Made by a program: the position numbers and the translations under genes. The notes under the pieces are model-generated. The model saw only the letters and a program-made list of their open reading frames with translations. It was not told where the DNA came from and searched no databases. A stretch of DNA of 64,000 nt, from the NCBI RefSeq assembly GCF_000463015.1, contig NC_022247.1:1054001-1118000 (forward strand), given 5' to 3'. This stretch comes from Variovorax paradoxus B4. GTDB lineage: Bacteria; Pseudomonadota; Gammaproteobacteria; Burkholderiales; Burkholderiaceae_C. Position 1 is the stretch's first letter, and the number at the start of each line of letters is the position of its first letter. Below are positions 1-8,574 of the stretch, one piece after another.

Positions 1-1
1 T

Positions 2-595
2 GCCGAACTGGCGCAGCATCGTCGCTTTCGGCGCGTGCTCAACTGCTTCTGCTACACCGGCGGCTTCACGGTGGCCGCGCTCGCGGGCCTGCGGGCGGCG
101 GATGCGGTGGAGGGCGCCGAGCTGGTGTCGGTCGATTCATCGCAGCCGGCGCTCGAGCGGGCGCGGGCGCACCTGGCGCTGAACGGCTTCGGCGGCGAGG
201 GGTCGGGCCTGAAGACGGAATTCCTGGATGCCAACGTCAACACCGTGCTGCGCGAGTTCATCGAGCAGGGCCGAACCTTCGATGCCATCGTGCTCGATCC
301 GCCCAAGTTCGCACCCACGGCGGCCCATGCCGAGCGCGCCGCCCGCGCCTACAAGGACATCAACCGCCTCGCGCTCAAGCTGCTGGAGCCCGGCGGCGTG
401 CTGCTGACCTTTTCCTGCTCGGGCGGCATCAGCGCCGATCTTTTCCACAAGATCGTGGCTTCGGCCGGCATCGATGCACAAGTGGACGGCTACATCAGCG
501 AGCGCCTGGGCGCCGCGCCCGACCACCCCATGACCATCGAGTTCCCCGAGGGCGAATACCTCAAGGGGCTGGTGGTGGTGAAAAAGCTGGCCTGA
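2..595 (+). CDS. rlmI: RlmI-like class I SAM-dependent rRNA methyltransferase (5' end cut by window edge)
   Basis: Only the C-terminal ~197 residues are present; the frame is open to the left edge, so the real start lies outside. The visible part is the catalytic Rossmann fold. The SAM-binding stretch FCYTGGF lies near the beginning, followed by an acidic SVDSSQ strand. The DPPKFA motif (about residues 98-103 of the visible part) is typical of base methyltransferases that act on 23S rRNA cytosine. The end, with HPMTIEFPEGEYLKGL, resembles the end of E. coli RlmI. The expected N-terminal PUA domain is not in view. RlmI would methylate C1962 of 23S rRNA; RlmK-type relatives cannot be excluded from this fragment. 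Confidence 0.8.
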   Translation, partial: AELAQHRRFRRVLNCFCYTGGFTVAALAGLRAADAVEGAELVSVDSSQPALERARAHLALNGFGGEGSGLKTEFLDANVNTVLREFIEQGRTFDAIVLDPPKFAPTAAHAERAARAYKDINRLALKLLEPGGVLLTFSCSGGISADLFHKIVASAGIDAQVDGYISERLGAAPDHPMTIEFPEGEYLKGLVVVKKLA

Positions 596-702
596 AGCTC
601 GTTCCTGCCGCTGCCTTGACCCTGCGCCAACGCAACTGAGTGGCATTGGCTAAACTGCCGGCCCATCCCCTTTCTTCCTGTTTTCCGTTTCCGGAGCACA
701 CC

Positions 703-1752
703 ATGGCCCTCATTCCCGCCACCATCCTCACCGGCTTCCTGGGCTCGGGCAAGACCACGCTGCTCAAGCGCATCCTGACCGAGGCCCATGGCCAGAAGAT
801 CGCGGTGATCGAAAACGAGTTCGGCGAAGAGAACATCGACAGCGACATCCTCGTGACCGAATCGAAGGAGCAGATCGTGCAGATGAGCAACGGCTGTGTC
901 TGCTGCACCATCCGCGAAGACCTGCGCGAGGCGCTGCAGTTGCTGGCCGCCAAGAAGCGCAAGGGCCTGCTCGACTTCGACCGCGTGGTGATCGAGACCA
1001 CCGGCCTGGCCGACCCCGGCCCCGTGGCGCAGACCTTCTTCATGGACGACGAGATCGCCGAGAGCTACCTGCTCGACTCCATCCTGACGCTGGTCGACGC
1101 CAAGCATGCGCCGCAGCAGCTCAACGACCGCCAGGAGGCGCGCCGCCAGGTGGGCTTTGCCGACCAGATCTTCATCAGCAAGAGCGAGCTGGTGTCGGCG
1201 GAGGAGACCGATGCGCTCATTCATCGCCTGAAGCACATGAACCCGCGCGCGCCGCAGCAGAAGGCGCATTTCGGCGACGTGCCGCTGAAGGACATCTTCG
1301 ACCTGCGCGGCTTCAACCTGAACGCCAAGCTCGACATCGACCCCGACTTCCTCAAGGAAGAAGAGGACCATCACGACCATGACCACGCGCATGGCGAAAA
1401 TTGCGACCACCCCTCGCACAAGCACGAGGGGCACGGCCACCATCACCACACCGACGACGACGTCAAGAGCTTCGTCTACAAGGCCGACCGTCCCTTCGAC
1501 CCGGCCAAGCTGGAAGACTTCCTGGGCGCCATCGTCAACATCTACGGCCCGCGCATGCTGCGCTACAAGGGCGTGCTGAACATGAAGGGCACCGAGCGCA
1601 AGGTGATCTTCCAGGGCGTGCACCAGCTGATGGGCAGCGATTTGGGCCCGGAGTGGGGCAAGGACGAAGCGCGCCAGAGCCGCATGGTGTTCATCGGCAT
1701 CGAGCTGCCGCGCGAAATTCTCGAGCAGGGGCTCGAGCAGTGCCTGGTCTGA
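703..1752 (+). CDS. CobW/COG0523-family GTPase, probable zinc metallochaperone
   Basis: This is a 349-residue G3E-class GTPase. The P-loop GFLGSGKTT is at residues 11-19. The family metal motif CxCC (CVCC) is at residues 65-68. A strongly His-rich loop lies at about residues 223-250, before the CobW C-terminal domain. The ATG at 703 is chosen because GGAG lies about 8 bases upstream and the family N-terminus (ALIPATILTGFLGSGKTT) starts there; the open frame upstream has no family similarity. Such proteins load zinc or related metals into client proteins using GTP. The His-rich loop suggests metal binding rather than cobalamin synthesis, and no cobalamin genes are nearby. I saw no clear Zur site. 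A terminator follows. Confidence 0.88.
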   Translation: MALIPATILTGFLGSGKTTLLKRILTEAHGQKIAVIENEFGEENIDSDILVTESKEQIVQMSNGCVCCTIREDLREALQLLAAKKRKGLLDFDRVVIETTGLADPGPVAQTFFMDDEIAESYLLDSILTLVDAKHAPQQLNDRQEARRQVGFADQIFISKSELVSAEETDALIHRLKHMNPRAPQQKAHFGDVPLKDIFDLRGFNLNAKLDIDPDFLKEEEDHHDHDHAHGENCDHPSHKHEGHGHHHHTDDDVKSFVYKADRPFDPAKLEDFLGAIVNIYGPRMLRYKGVLNMKGTERKVIFQGVHQLMGSDLGPEWGKDEARQSRMVFIGIELPREILEQGLEQCLV

Positions 1753-1773
1753 CGAAGCATTGCCCGCATAAAC

Positions 1774-1811
1774 AAAAAGGCGCTGCCCCCGGAAGGGGCA
1801 ACGCCTTTTTT
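1774..1811. terminator. Bidirectional rho-independent terminator between the CobW-family gene and the DUF945 gene
   Basis: AAAAAGGCG and CGCCTTTTT arms flank an inner CTGCCCC/GGGGCA pairing, so the stem is flanked by A and T runs on both sides. It sits between two convergent genes and can serve both strands. Confidence 0.88.
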
Positions 1812-1822
1812 ATTGCCTGGGC

Positions 1823-3289
1823 TTACTTGCCCGGAGCGCCCAGCGGCTTGCCGTTGAGCCTCAGGCTGCCTTCGGCGTATTCGAGCTGCGCGGTGACGTC
1901 ATCGCCCTCGCGCTTGACGAAGCCCTTTTCCTCGCCTTGCTCGACCAGCCCCGCCATCATTTCGGGCGGCGGCGTCTGGCCGCTGTCGGCGCCGGTGGCG
2001 GCAATCTGCTCCAGCCATTGCATCGGCAGCCGCGCGCTGGCCTTGAGCACGCCGCGCTTCATGAGCAGCGCCATGCCGGGAGCCTGCAGGTCTTCGTCGG
2101 TCACGCCGGCCATGCCGGCCGTGTAGCTGATTTCGCCGCGCTTGCCGCCGATTTCGACCAGCATCCTGTCGAGCCCGATCTCGGGGCTGTACTTGGCCAT
2201 GGCCTTGAGGTCGGGCGCCAATTGGTCGAACAGCACCTTCATCGCCGCCTGCGAGGCCTTGTTGCCGCCCTTGCCGCAGCCGTTCGCGGCGCTCGACTGC
2301 ATCCAGGCATCGGCCAGCTTCTTGTAGCCGGCGGCGTGAATGCGGCGCCCGCCGCTGCTCATCTCGAACTTGTCAATCTTCGTGTCGCCGATCCTGCCGG
2401 CGCCCTTGACCGTGCCGGTCGATGCGTAGAGCCCGTCCGCGATGGTGGCTTCGGCGAACATGTCGATGTTCTGCAGCAGCACGGCCGGCAGGGCCTTGCC
2501 TTCGCTGCCCGCGGCGCCGCCCAGGCCCTTGGGGGCTGCGAACTCGAGGCTGTCGAGCCGGGCTTCGGTCTTGCCCGTGGCCAGGATCCAGCCGGCGCTC
2601 TTGTCCATGTCGGCCTTGCCGGCCAGCTTGCCCATCTTCAGCGTGGCGCCGGTGCGCGCATCGCTGACATCCAGCCCCGGCATCGTCAGGTCGTAGTGCA
2701 CGTGGGTCCGGGCGCCGTTCATCTCGATGCGGGCCTGCGCGCCTTGCCAGGCGAACTGGGCCTTGCCTTCTTCGGCCAGCCTGGCGGGCGCCACCGCCAG
2801 GTCGGTGGTGTAGGCGCCGTCGAACGCCACCTTGGTGCGCGCCGTCAGGGGCTTGGCCTTGCCGAAGATCTGTTCGGCCTTGGCCTGGCCCTTCACGTCC
2901 AGCACCAGTTCGCTGTCGATGGTGGCTGCCGCCAGCGTGCCGCCGGCGAACGGGCCATGGCGGATGGTGTCGCGGAAGGTGAAGCGCACCGCCTTGAACG
3001 GCGTGGCGGCTTCTTCCTCTTCGTCCTCCTCCTCGGCGGGCCTGATGGCAGGCACCTGCGCCGCGGCATCGGCTGCGCAGCCGAGCTCGAGCGTCACGGT
3101 GCTGACGGCGCCGAAGAAGCCGCGTTCGTAGCTGCGTTCGACCACGCGCACCAGCGCGGTCTGCTTCGGCACCTGGTCCAGCGCGGCCTCGTAGCTGGAC
3201 TTTACTTTCGAGCCGGCCAACCACGTGCCGCCACCATAGGCAAGCGCGATGGCCGCAGCCAGCGTGCCCAAAACTGCATTTTTGCTCAA
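1823..3289 (-). CDS. DUF945 (YdgA-like) family protein
   Basis: This is a 488-residue protein with an N-terminal hydrophobic segment (about residues 5-24, AVLGTLAAAIALAYGGGTWL) that looks like a signal anchor, then a long soluble region expected in the periplasm. The pattern GFFGAVSTVTLELG after the anchor and the overall length match the E. coli YdgA group (about 500 residues). The function of the family is not well established. A TTG at 3289 is preferred because a purine-rich AGAGAGA lies about 9 bases upstream and it places the anchor at the N-terminus; a frame upstream to 3373 is open but has no family-like content. The gene converges on the CobW-family gene and shares its terminator. Confidence 0.75.
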   Translation of the reverse strand: MSKNAVLGTLAAAIALAYGGGTWLAGSKVKSSYEAALDQVPKQTALVRVVERSYERGFFGAVSTVTLELGCAADAAAQVPAIRPAEEEDEEEEAATPFKAVRFTFRDTIRHGPFAGGTLAAATIDSELVLDVKGQAKAEQIFGKAKPLTARTKVAFDGAYTTDLAVAPARLAEEGKAQFAWQGAQARIEMNGARTHVHYDLTMPGLDVSDARTGATLKMGKLAGKADMDKSAGWILATGKTEARLDSLEFAAPKGLGGAAGSEGKALPAVLLQNIDMFAEATIADGLYASTGTVKGAGRIGDTKIDKFEMSSGGRRIHAAGYKKLADAWMQSSAANGCGKGGNKASQAAMKVLFDQLAPDLKAMAKYSPEIGLDRMLVEIGGKRGEISYTAGMAGVTDEDLQAPGMALLMKRGVLKASARLPMQWLEQIAATGADSGQTPPPEMMAGLVEQGEEKGFVKREGDDVTAQLEYAEGSLRLNGKPLGAPGK

Positions 3290-3626
3290 GATTGATTTCT
3301 CTCTTGTATGAATGGGATCGACCCGCGCCGCTCCCTCGGCGATTTCGGCAGGTCTTGCTGCCCCCTCCGGCAACGCGGCGATGCTACTGGAGGCAAGGGG
3401 GCTGCAACCACATCACCCTTCGTTTCGAGTTCTCTATACAATCGCGCGCCTGTTCCGGCAGCCACGCCTTCGTCCGATGGACGAGATGTGGCTTACGGCG
3501 CGGGGCGCCGCAGGTTCCTGGCGGGCTTTCGGGGGTATAACCCCGGGGTTCGCCACTGCGAGCACTCCGACGAGTGGAGCCCGCGCGGCTTGAAACCGCG
3601 GTGGTTCCCTTGGGAGGAGACACCCA
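3290..3626. other. Intergenic region between divergent DUF945 and dksA genes
   Basis: These 337 bases hold no supported gene. Two weak -10-like hexamers read towards dksA: TATACA at 3435-3440 and TATAAC at 3536-3541. Neither has a convincing -35 element. A strong ribosome binding site (GGGAGGAGA) ends just before the dksA start at 3627. GC-rich short inverted repeats (for example GGGGT-ATA-ACCCC near 3532) suggest a structured leader. Confidence 0.4.
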
Positions 3627-4667
3627 GTGAAAGCGCGTTCCAGTTCGTTCAAGGAGCCAGTCACCGTGAAGAAACCCGCCGCCAAGGCTACGCCAGCAAC
3701 CAAGCCCGCCGCCAAGAAAGCGGCGGCTGCAAAGCCGGCTGTACCCGCGGCAAAAAAGAGTTCTTCCGCTGCAAAGGCCCCGGCCACGAAACCAAAAAGC
3801 GCTCCAAAGAAGCCAGCAACGCCATCGGCCAAGGCCGGGACCGTTGCAAAGAAGCCCGTCAAGCCTGCAAAGTCTGCTGCGCCGCCGGTGGCATCCGCCC
3901 CGGCCAGGAGTGCAACCAAAACTGCAGTTGCGGGTCAACCGCCATCCAAAACCGTCGGCCGCACTGCTGCCGTTCCTTCTGCCCCTCCGATCCCAATGAA
4001 AAAAACGGCTGCCGCCTCTTCTTCCGCCACGGCGACACCTTCGATGCCCGCTCAGACCGCTGCACCCGCCCCCGCGCGAGGTGGCCGCGTGTCCCGGCTG
4101 TCGCAGCTGACCGTGCCTTCCATGCCGCAATCGGTGGCTTCCACCGCTGCCAAGTCTTCCTTCTCGCAGGCGCCTTCCCATGCGCTGGTGCCGCCGCCCC
4201 CCATCGCGGTGAAAAAAGACCCGAAGCTCGCCAACAACTGGAAGGCCAAGTCGGCTGCCGAGTTGACCGACGCCGAGGTGATCGCCATGCCCGATACCGA
4301 GTACATGAACGAAAAGCAGATGGCGTTCTTCCGCCTGAAGCTCGTGGAACTCAAGCGCGGCATCCTCGAAAACGCCGGCGAAACCACCGAGCATCTGCGT
4401 GAAGACACCGTGGTGGTGCCGGATCCGGCCGACCGCGCGACCATCGAGGAAGAGCACGCGCTCGAACTGCGCACGCGCGACCGCGAGCGCAAGCTGCTGA
4501 AGAAGATCGAGCAATCGATCCAGCGCATCGACGCCGGCGACTACGGCTACTGCGACGAGACCGGCGAGCCCATCGGCGTCGGCCGGCTGCTGGCGCGTCC
4601 CACCGCCACGCTGTCGCTCGAAGCGCAGCAGCGCCGCGAGCTCAAGCAGAAGATGTTCGGGGACTGA
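3627..4667 (+). CDS. dksA: RNA polymerase-binding transcription factor DksA with a long Lys/Ala/Pro-rich N-terminal tail
   Basis: The C-terminal part, from about residue 198, is a full DksA: a coiled coil with the tip motif PDPADRA, in which D266, D269 and A271 match the acidic tip that enters the RNA polymerase secondary channel, then the globular region and C-terminal helix. The zinc finger keeps only one cysteine (C309, in GYCDETGEP) of the four in E. coli, as in the cysteine-poor DksA forms of some other proteobacteria, so it probably works without zinc. Residues 1 to about 197 are an Ala/Lys/Pro-rich tail resembling bacterial H1-like proteins; common DksA is about 150 residues. GTG 3627 is chosen for the GGGAGGAGA seven bases upstream; GTG 3666 is an alternative. 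DksA with ppGpp would tune rRNA and amino-acid promoters. Confidence 0.9.
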   Translation: MKARSSSFKEPVTVKKPAAKATPATKPAAKKAAAAKPAVPAAKKSSSAAKAPATKPKSAPKKPATPSAKAGTVAKKPVKPAKSAAPPVASAPARSATKTAVAGQPPSKTVGRTAAVPSAPPIPMKKTAAASSSATATPSMPAQTAAPAPARGGRVSRLSQLTVPSMPQSVASTAAKSSFSQAPSHALVPPPPIAVKKDPKLANNWKAKSAAELTDAEVIAMPDTEYMNEKQMAFFRLKLVELKRGILENAGETTEHLREDTVVVPDPADRATIEEEHALELRTRDRERKLLKKIEQSIQRIDAGDYGYCDETGEPIGVGRLLARPTATLSLEAQQRRELKQKMFGD

Positions 4668-4704
4668 GCGGCCGAAGAGAACTGTTCGCCTCGAAATCTC
4701 GTCG

Positions 4705-6351
4705 ATGCCAAAGGAAGAGTCGGGCCGCCTTTTTTCCAAGGTGGCGAAATTCGTCCGCAATCCGCTCAAGGATTGGTCCGAGCTGAATGCAACTGCGGAT
4801 TCCACGCTGCCCGAGCAGGCCTACAGCCGGGAAATGCTCAAGGAGATGATCGAGCGGCGCCAGCGCAACGATTTCGTTCGCCGGCGCGAGTTCGACATGC
4901 TGCGCAAGCTTCGCCAGCGCGAAGCCGCCGCCCACGCATTCGAAGGAACGGTCACGCCGTCTTCCTTCAACCTGAACAGCACCACGGAAAAGTCCGAGGG
5001 GCGCGCGCTCACGCTCAAGAAGATCGACGAGATCGAGGAGCAGATGTCGCAGCAGTGGTGGAAGGGCCGCGGCCCCAACGGCGAGGTGCTGTCCAATGCG
5101 CCGCCCGACGCTGGCGCCGAAACCCTGCCGCCGCCCGTGGATGCGGACGAGCTGGCCAGCCTGCTTGCCGCGCCGACCTACGGCCCTGCGCCCGCGCCTG
5201 CCGCGCCTGCTGCGGGGAGTCCGGCGGTCAGCGGCGCATCGCTGCTGTCGGCGCGGCTCGCGCGCGACGGCGCGCTCGAAGAAGCCGTGATCCGCTTCGC
5301 GCACGGCGACGATGCCGGCGCCGAGGCCATTCTTCTTCAGGCCCTGGCCTCCGAGGGTGCAGCCACTGCGGGCGAGGCCGACCACGCCACCACCGAGCGC
5401 GACGATGCGCGCTGGCGCGCGTTGTTCGACCTGTACCGCGCCACCGGCGACGCCGCCAGGTTTGCCGCCGCCCGCATGCGCTATGCACAGCGCATGAAGC
5501 GCATGGGGCCCGACTGGGTCTCGCTCGACGAACTGGCGCGCAACGTGAAGGCGGTGGCCGCCAGCGAGCTTGCCGAACTGGCGCCGGTCGGCGCCGACTG
5601 GGTCAGCCCGGCACGCCTGGCGCGCGACGGATTGATCCAGCTCACGCGGGCGTTGTCGCAGGCCGGCTCGGTCTGGACGCTCGACTGGCGTGCGCTGCTC
5701 GCCATCGAGGCCGATGCCGCCGCGCCCCTGCGCGTGCTGTTTGCCCATTGGGCCGATTCGCCGGTTCAGCTGCGCTTCATCGGGGCCGCGAAACTGCTGG
5801 CCGTGCTGGCCGAGGCAACGCCCAGCAACGAGCGCGGCACGCAGGACGTCTGGTGGCAGCTGCACCTGGCTGCGTTGCGCATGATGAACATGCCCGACGA
5901 TTTCGAACTGGTGGCGCTCAACTACTGCATCACCTACGAGGTGTCGCCGCCGGCCTGGCAAGACCCGAAGGGCGCCTGCGCCTCGGTGGCCGCACCGGCG
6001 GCAGGCCATTCGGGCTCCGTGTGGTCGCTGCTCTCGGTCCATGGCGAATCGGAGAGCTTTCCCTCCACCGACACCGGCTTTGCTGCGCTGGCCGGCGATC
6101 TGCGCGGCGAAGCGCATTCGAGCCTGCAGCGGCTGGATGCGGACCTGCGCAACACCACGGCGCCCGTCATCTCGTGCGCCGCACTGCTGCGCATGGACCT
6201 GGCCGCCGCCAGCACGCTGCTCGGCTGGGTGCGGGCGCGGGACGCCCAGGGCGAGCGGGTCCAGTTCGTGGACGCCCACCGCCTGATCGCGGCGATGTTC
6301 GATCTGGTTGGCATCGCCGACCACGCGACGGTGGCCATCCGGAAGAACTAG
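4705..6351 (+). CDS. Conserved hypothetical protein with a C-terminal STAS-like domain
   Basis: This is a 548-residue cytoplasmic-looking protein. The N-terminus (about 1-110) is charged and rich in Arg/Glu, followed by a Pro/Ala-rich linker (about 130-175), a helical middle region, and a C-terminal stretch (from about residue 460) with a beta-alpha pattern like STAS domains (PVISCAALLRMDLAAASTLLGWV). The STAS assignment is inference from pattern. There is no signal peptide or membrane segment. It lies 37 bases downstream of dksA and 76 bases before hslV, so it may share transcripts with either. I do not recognise a function. A STAS fold would suggest a protein-interaction or regulatory role. 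Confidence 0.6.
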   Translation: MPKEESGRLFSKVAKFVRNPLKDWSELNATADSTLPEQAYSREMLKEMIERRQRNDFVRRREFDMLRKLRQREAAAHAFEGTVTPSSFNLNSTTEKSEGRALTLKKIDEIEEQMSQQWWKGRGPNGEVLSNAPPDAGAETLPPPVDADELASLLAAPTYGPAPAPAAPAAGSPAVSGASLLSARLARDGALEEAVIRFAHGDDAGAEAILLQALASEGAATAGEADHATTERDDARWRALFDLYRATGDAARFAAARMRYAQRMKRMGPDWVSLDELARNVKAVAASELAELAPVGADWVSPARLARDGLIQLTRALSQAGSVWTLDWRALLAIEADAAAPLRVLFAHWADSPVQLRFIGAAKLLAVLAEATPSNERGTQDVWWQLHLAALRMMNMPDDFELVALNYCITYEVSPPAWQDPKGACASVAAPAAGHSGSVWSLLSVHGESESFPSTDTGFAALAGDLRGEAHSSLQRLDADLRNTTAPVISCAALLRMDLAAASTLLGWVRARDAQGERVQFVDAHRLIAAMFDLVGIADHATVAIRKN

Positions 6352-6427
6352 GCCTGTTACAGGCCCTGGCCACATTCGGTAGCAGGCGCGGGGTTGCATT
6401 GCCTTGTGGCATCCCCAGATGGCTTCG

Positions 6428-6973
6428 ATGGAACAGTTTCACGGCACCACCATCGTGAGCGTGCGCCGCAAGACCCCCCAGGGCGATCAGGTCGCCATTG
6501 GCGGGGACGGGCAGGTCACTCTCGGCAATATCGTCATCAAGGGCACCGCGCGCAAGGTGCGCCGGCTCTATCACGGCAAGGTGCTCGCAGGCTTTGCCGG
6601 CGCCACGGCCGACGCCTTCACGCTCTTCGAGCGCTTCGAGGCCAAGCTCGAAAAGCATCAGGGGCACCTCACCCGCGCCGCCGTCGAGCTCACCAAGGAC
6701 TGGCGCACCGACCGCGTGCTGCGCAAGCTCGAGGCCATGCTGGCCGTGGCCGACGCCACCACCTCGCTCATCATCACCGGCAACGGCGACGTGCTGGAGC
6801 CCGAAGACGGCGTGATCGCCATCGGCTCGGGCGGCGCCTATGCGCAGTCGGCAGCCAAGGCGCTGATCGACAACACCGACCTCACGGCCGAGCAAATTGT
6901 GCGCAAATCGCTCACGATAGCGGGTGAAATCTGCATTTACACGAACATGAACCACACGGTGGAAGCGCTCTGA
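6428..6973 (+). CDS. hslV: ATP-dependent protease subunit HslV
   Basis: HslV is the 20S-proteasome-like peptidase of the HslVU complex. The 181-residue protein has a short propeptide (MEQFHG) before the catalytic Thr (T7 of TTIVSVRR), followed by GDGQVTLG and the conserved GSGGAYA. Start 6428 gives the usual betaproteobacterial N-terminus; ATG 6419 is an in-frame alternative and neither has a clear ribosome binding site. It lies two bases before hslU, so the two are co-transcribed and probably translationally coupled. Together they degrade misfolded and regulatory proteins, mainly during heat stress. Confidence 0.95.
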   Translation: MEQFHGTTIVSVRRKTPQGDQVAIGGDGQVTLGNIVIKGTARKVRRLYHGKVLAGFAGATADAFTLFERFEAKLEKHQGHLTRAAVELTKDWRTDRVLRKLEAMLAVADATTSLIITGNGDVLEPEDGVIAIGSGGAYAQSAAKALIDNTDLTAEQIVRKSLTIAGEICIYTNMNHTVEAL

Positions 6974-6975
6974 CC

Positions 6976-8304
6976 ATGTCCATGACTCCGCAGGAAATCG
7001 TCTCCGAGCTCGACAATCACATCGTCGGCCAGCCGGGAGCCAAGCGGGCCGTGGCCATTGCGCTGCGCAACCGCTGGCGCCGCCAGCAGGTCGAAGAGAA
7101 GCTGCGCGCCGAGATCACGCCCAAGAACATCCTCATGATCGGCCCCACGGGCGTGGGCAAGACCGAGATCGCGCGCCGCCTCGCCCGGCTGGCGGATGCG
7201 CCCTTCATCAAGGTGGAGGCCACCAAGTTCACCGAGGTGGGCTACGTCGGCAAGGACGTCGATTCGATCATCCGCGACCTGGCCGAAATTGCCGTCAAGC
7301 AGACGCGCGAATCCGAAAGCGCCAAGGTGCGCGCGCGCGCCGAGGACGCCGCCGAAGACCGCATCCTCGACGTGCTGCTGCCGCCCGCGCGCGGCGCCGA
7401 CGGCGCAACCCCCGCGCTGGACGGCCCCAACCCCACCCGGCAGGCCTTCCGCAAGAAGCTGCGCGAGCACCAGCTCGACGACAAGGAAATCGAGCTCGAC
7501 CTGGCCGAAACCCGCGCCCCGCTCGAGATCATGGGCCCGGCCGGCATGGAGGAAATGACCGAGCAGCTGCGCGGCATGTTCGGCCAGCTCGGCGGCGGCA
7601 AGCGCAAGACGCGCAAGCTCAAGATCGCCGAGGCGCTGCGCCTGCTGATCGACGAGGAAGCGGCCAAGCTCGTCAACGAGGACGAGATCCGCACGCAGGC
7701 CATCACCAACGCCGAGCAGAACGGCATCGTCTTCATCGACGAGATCGACAAGGTCGCCACGCGCAGCGAGGCGCAAGGCTCCGACGTGTCGCGCCAGGGC
7801 GTGCAGCGCGACCTGCTGCCGCTGGTCGAGGGCACGGCCGTGAGCACCAAGTACGGCGTGGTGCGCACCGACCACATACTGTTCATCGCGAGCGGTGCTT
7901 TCCACCTCAGCAAGCCGAGCGACCTGATTCCCGAGATGCAGGGGCGTTTTCCGATCCGCGTCGAGTTGCAGTCGCTCTCGGTGTCCGATTTCGAGAGCAT
8001 CCTCACGCAGACCCGCGCCTCGCTCGTGAAGCAGTACCAGGCGCTGCTCGCCACCGAGGGTGTCACGCTCGAATTCACGCCCGAGGGCGTCACGCGGCTG
8101 GCCAGCATCGCCTTCGAGGTCAACGAGCGCACGGAGAACATCGGCGCGCGCCGTTTGTCGACCGTGATGGAGCGTCTGCTGGATGAGGTAAGCTTCGACG
8201 CGACCCGCATCGAGGGGCAGACCATCCGCATCGATGCCGCTTATGTCGACGAGCGCCTTGCGGCACTAAGTCACGACGAAGATCTTTCGCGCTTCATCCT
8301 CTGA
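6976..8304 (+). CDS. hslU: ATP-dependent protease ATPase subunit HslU
   Basis: This is the AAA+ unfoldase partner of HslV, 442 residues, the normal length. Walker A GPTGVGKT is at residues 56-63 and the Walker B region is IVFIDEID. The I-domain lies between them (roughly residues 110-240), and the pore-loop motif GYVG is at about residues 90-93. The C-terminus SRFIL matches the tail that inserts into HslV. HslU unfolds substrates and feeds them to the HslV chamber. It is the last gene before the dcw cluster, which has its own promoter. Confidence 0.97.
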   Translation: MSMTPQEIVSELDNHIVGQPGAKRAVAIALRNRWRRQQVEEKLRAEITPKNILMIGPTGVGKTEIARRLARLADAPFIKVEATKFTEVGYVGKDVDSIIRDLAEIAVKQTRESESAKVRARAEDAAEDRILDVLLPPARGADGATPALDGPNPTRQAFRKKLREHQLDDKEIELDLAETRAPLEIMGPAGMEEMTEQLRGMFGQLGGGKRKTRKLKIAEALRLLIDEEAAKLVNEDEIRTQAITNAEQNGIVFIDEIDKVATRSEAQGSDVSRQGVQRDLLPLVEGTAVSTKYGVVRTDHILFIASGAFHLSKPSDLIPEMQGRFPIRVELQSLSVSDFESILTQTRASLVKQYQALLATEGVTLEFTPEGVTRLASIAFEVNERTENIGARRLSTVMERLLDEVSFDATRIEGQTIRIDAAYVDERLAALSHDEDLSRFIL

Positions 8305-8392
8305 AGCCCGCTTTGCGGCCCCTGTAACGGCGGTCGTGCTTCACGCATCACATTCATTGCGTGAGCTAAGTGCTTAATTTTCAACGAAATTC

Positions 8393-8420
8393 GCCGATTT
8401 CCAGCTTTGGAAATCGGCGC
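8393..8420. repeat. Perfect 11-bp hairpin downstream of hslU
   Basis: CGCCGATTTCC and GGAAATCGGCG pair perfectly around a 6-base loop. No T-run follows, so it is not a classical terminator. It could be a mRNA 3' end stabiliser for hslVU or a protein-binding palindrome upstream of the dcw promoter. Confidence 0.6.
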
Positions 8421-8462
8421 TAAGTCGTTGATTCCATTACAAAAAATACCACCAACGGCCAG

Positions 8463-8490
8463 TTGCGTCTGAAGTGTTTCCTGCTACAGT
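8463..8490 (+). promoter_or_regulatory. Candidate sigma-70 promoter of the dcw cluster
   Basis: TTGCGT (8463-8468) and TACAGT (8485-8490) are separated by 16 bases. Transcription would start near 8497, inside the 10-bp repeat array, as expected for a promoter repressed by MraZ. The match is moderate. Confidence 0.5.
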
Positions 8491-8522
8491 GCAAAAAAGT
8501 GCAGTTAAGTGGGAAAAAGTGC
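8488..8522 (+). promoter_or_regulatory. Four MraZ-type direct repeats with exact 10-bp period
   Basis: AGTGC at 8488, AGTGC at 8498, AGTGG at 8508 and AGTGC at 8518 are exactly one helical turn apart; a fifth, off-phase GGTGC follows at 8527. E. coli MraZ binds direct repeats with the same 10-bp spacing upstream of its own gene. Spacing, position over the promoter and adjacency to mraZ support an autorepression site. Confidence 0.75.
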
Positions 8523-8574
8523 GGATGGTGCCTCTTTCGGGTGCCGCGGCATTCCCAATACAGGGGTTCTGGTC

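Larger units (their letters stand above)
8305..8574. other. Intergenic region between hslU and mraZ
   Basis: These 270 bases hold no gene. In order they contain a 7-bp inverted repeat (TCACGCA 8342-8348 with TGCGTGA 8359-8365), a perfect 11-bp hairpin (8393-8420), the likely mraZ promoter (8463-8490) and the MraZ-type repeats (8488-8522). The mraZ leader is therefore about 75-80 bases. Confidence 0.6.

Noticed and set aside
4642..6399. Long open frame on the minus strand opposite the STAS-like gene
   Set aside because: Its composition is typical of antisense frames in high-GC genes (rich in Arg, Gly, His), with no family motif, while the sense frame has normal coding character.
6352..6427. 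A sigma-32 heat-shock promoter before hslVU
   Set aside because: A CCCCAGAT near 6412 resembles the -10, but no CTTGAA-type -35 lies at the right distance, so it is not reported as a feature.
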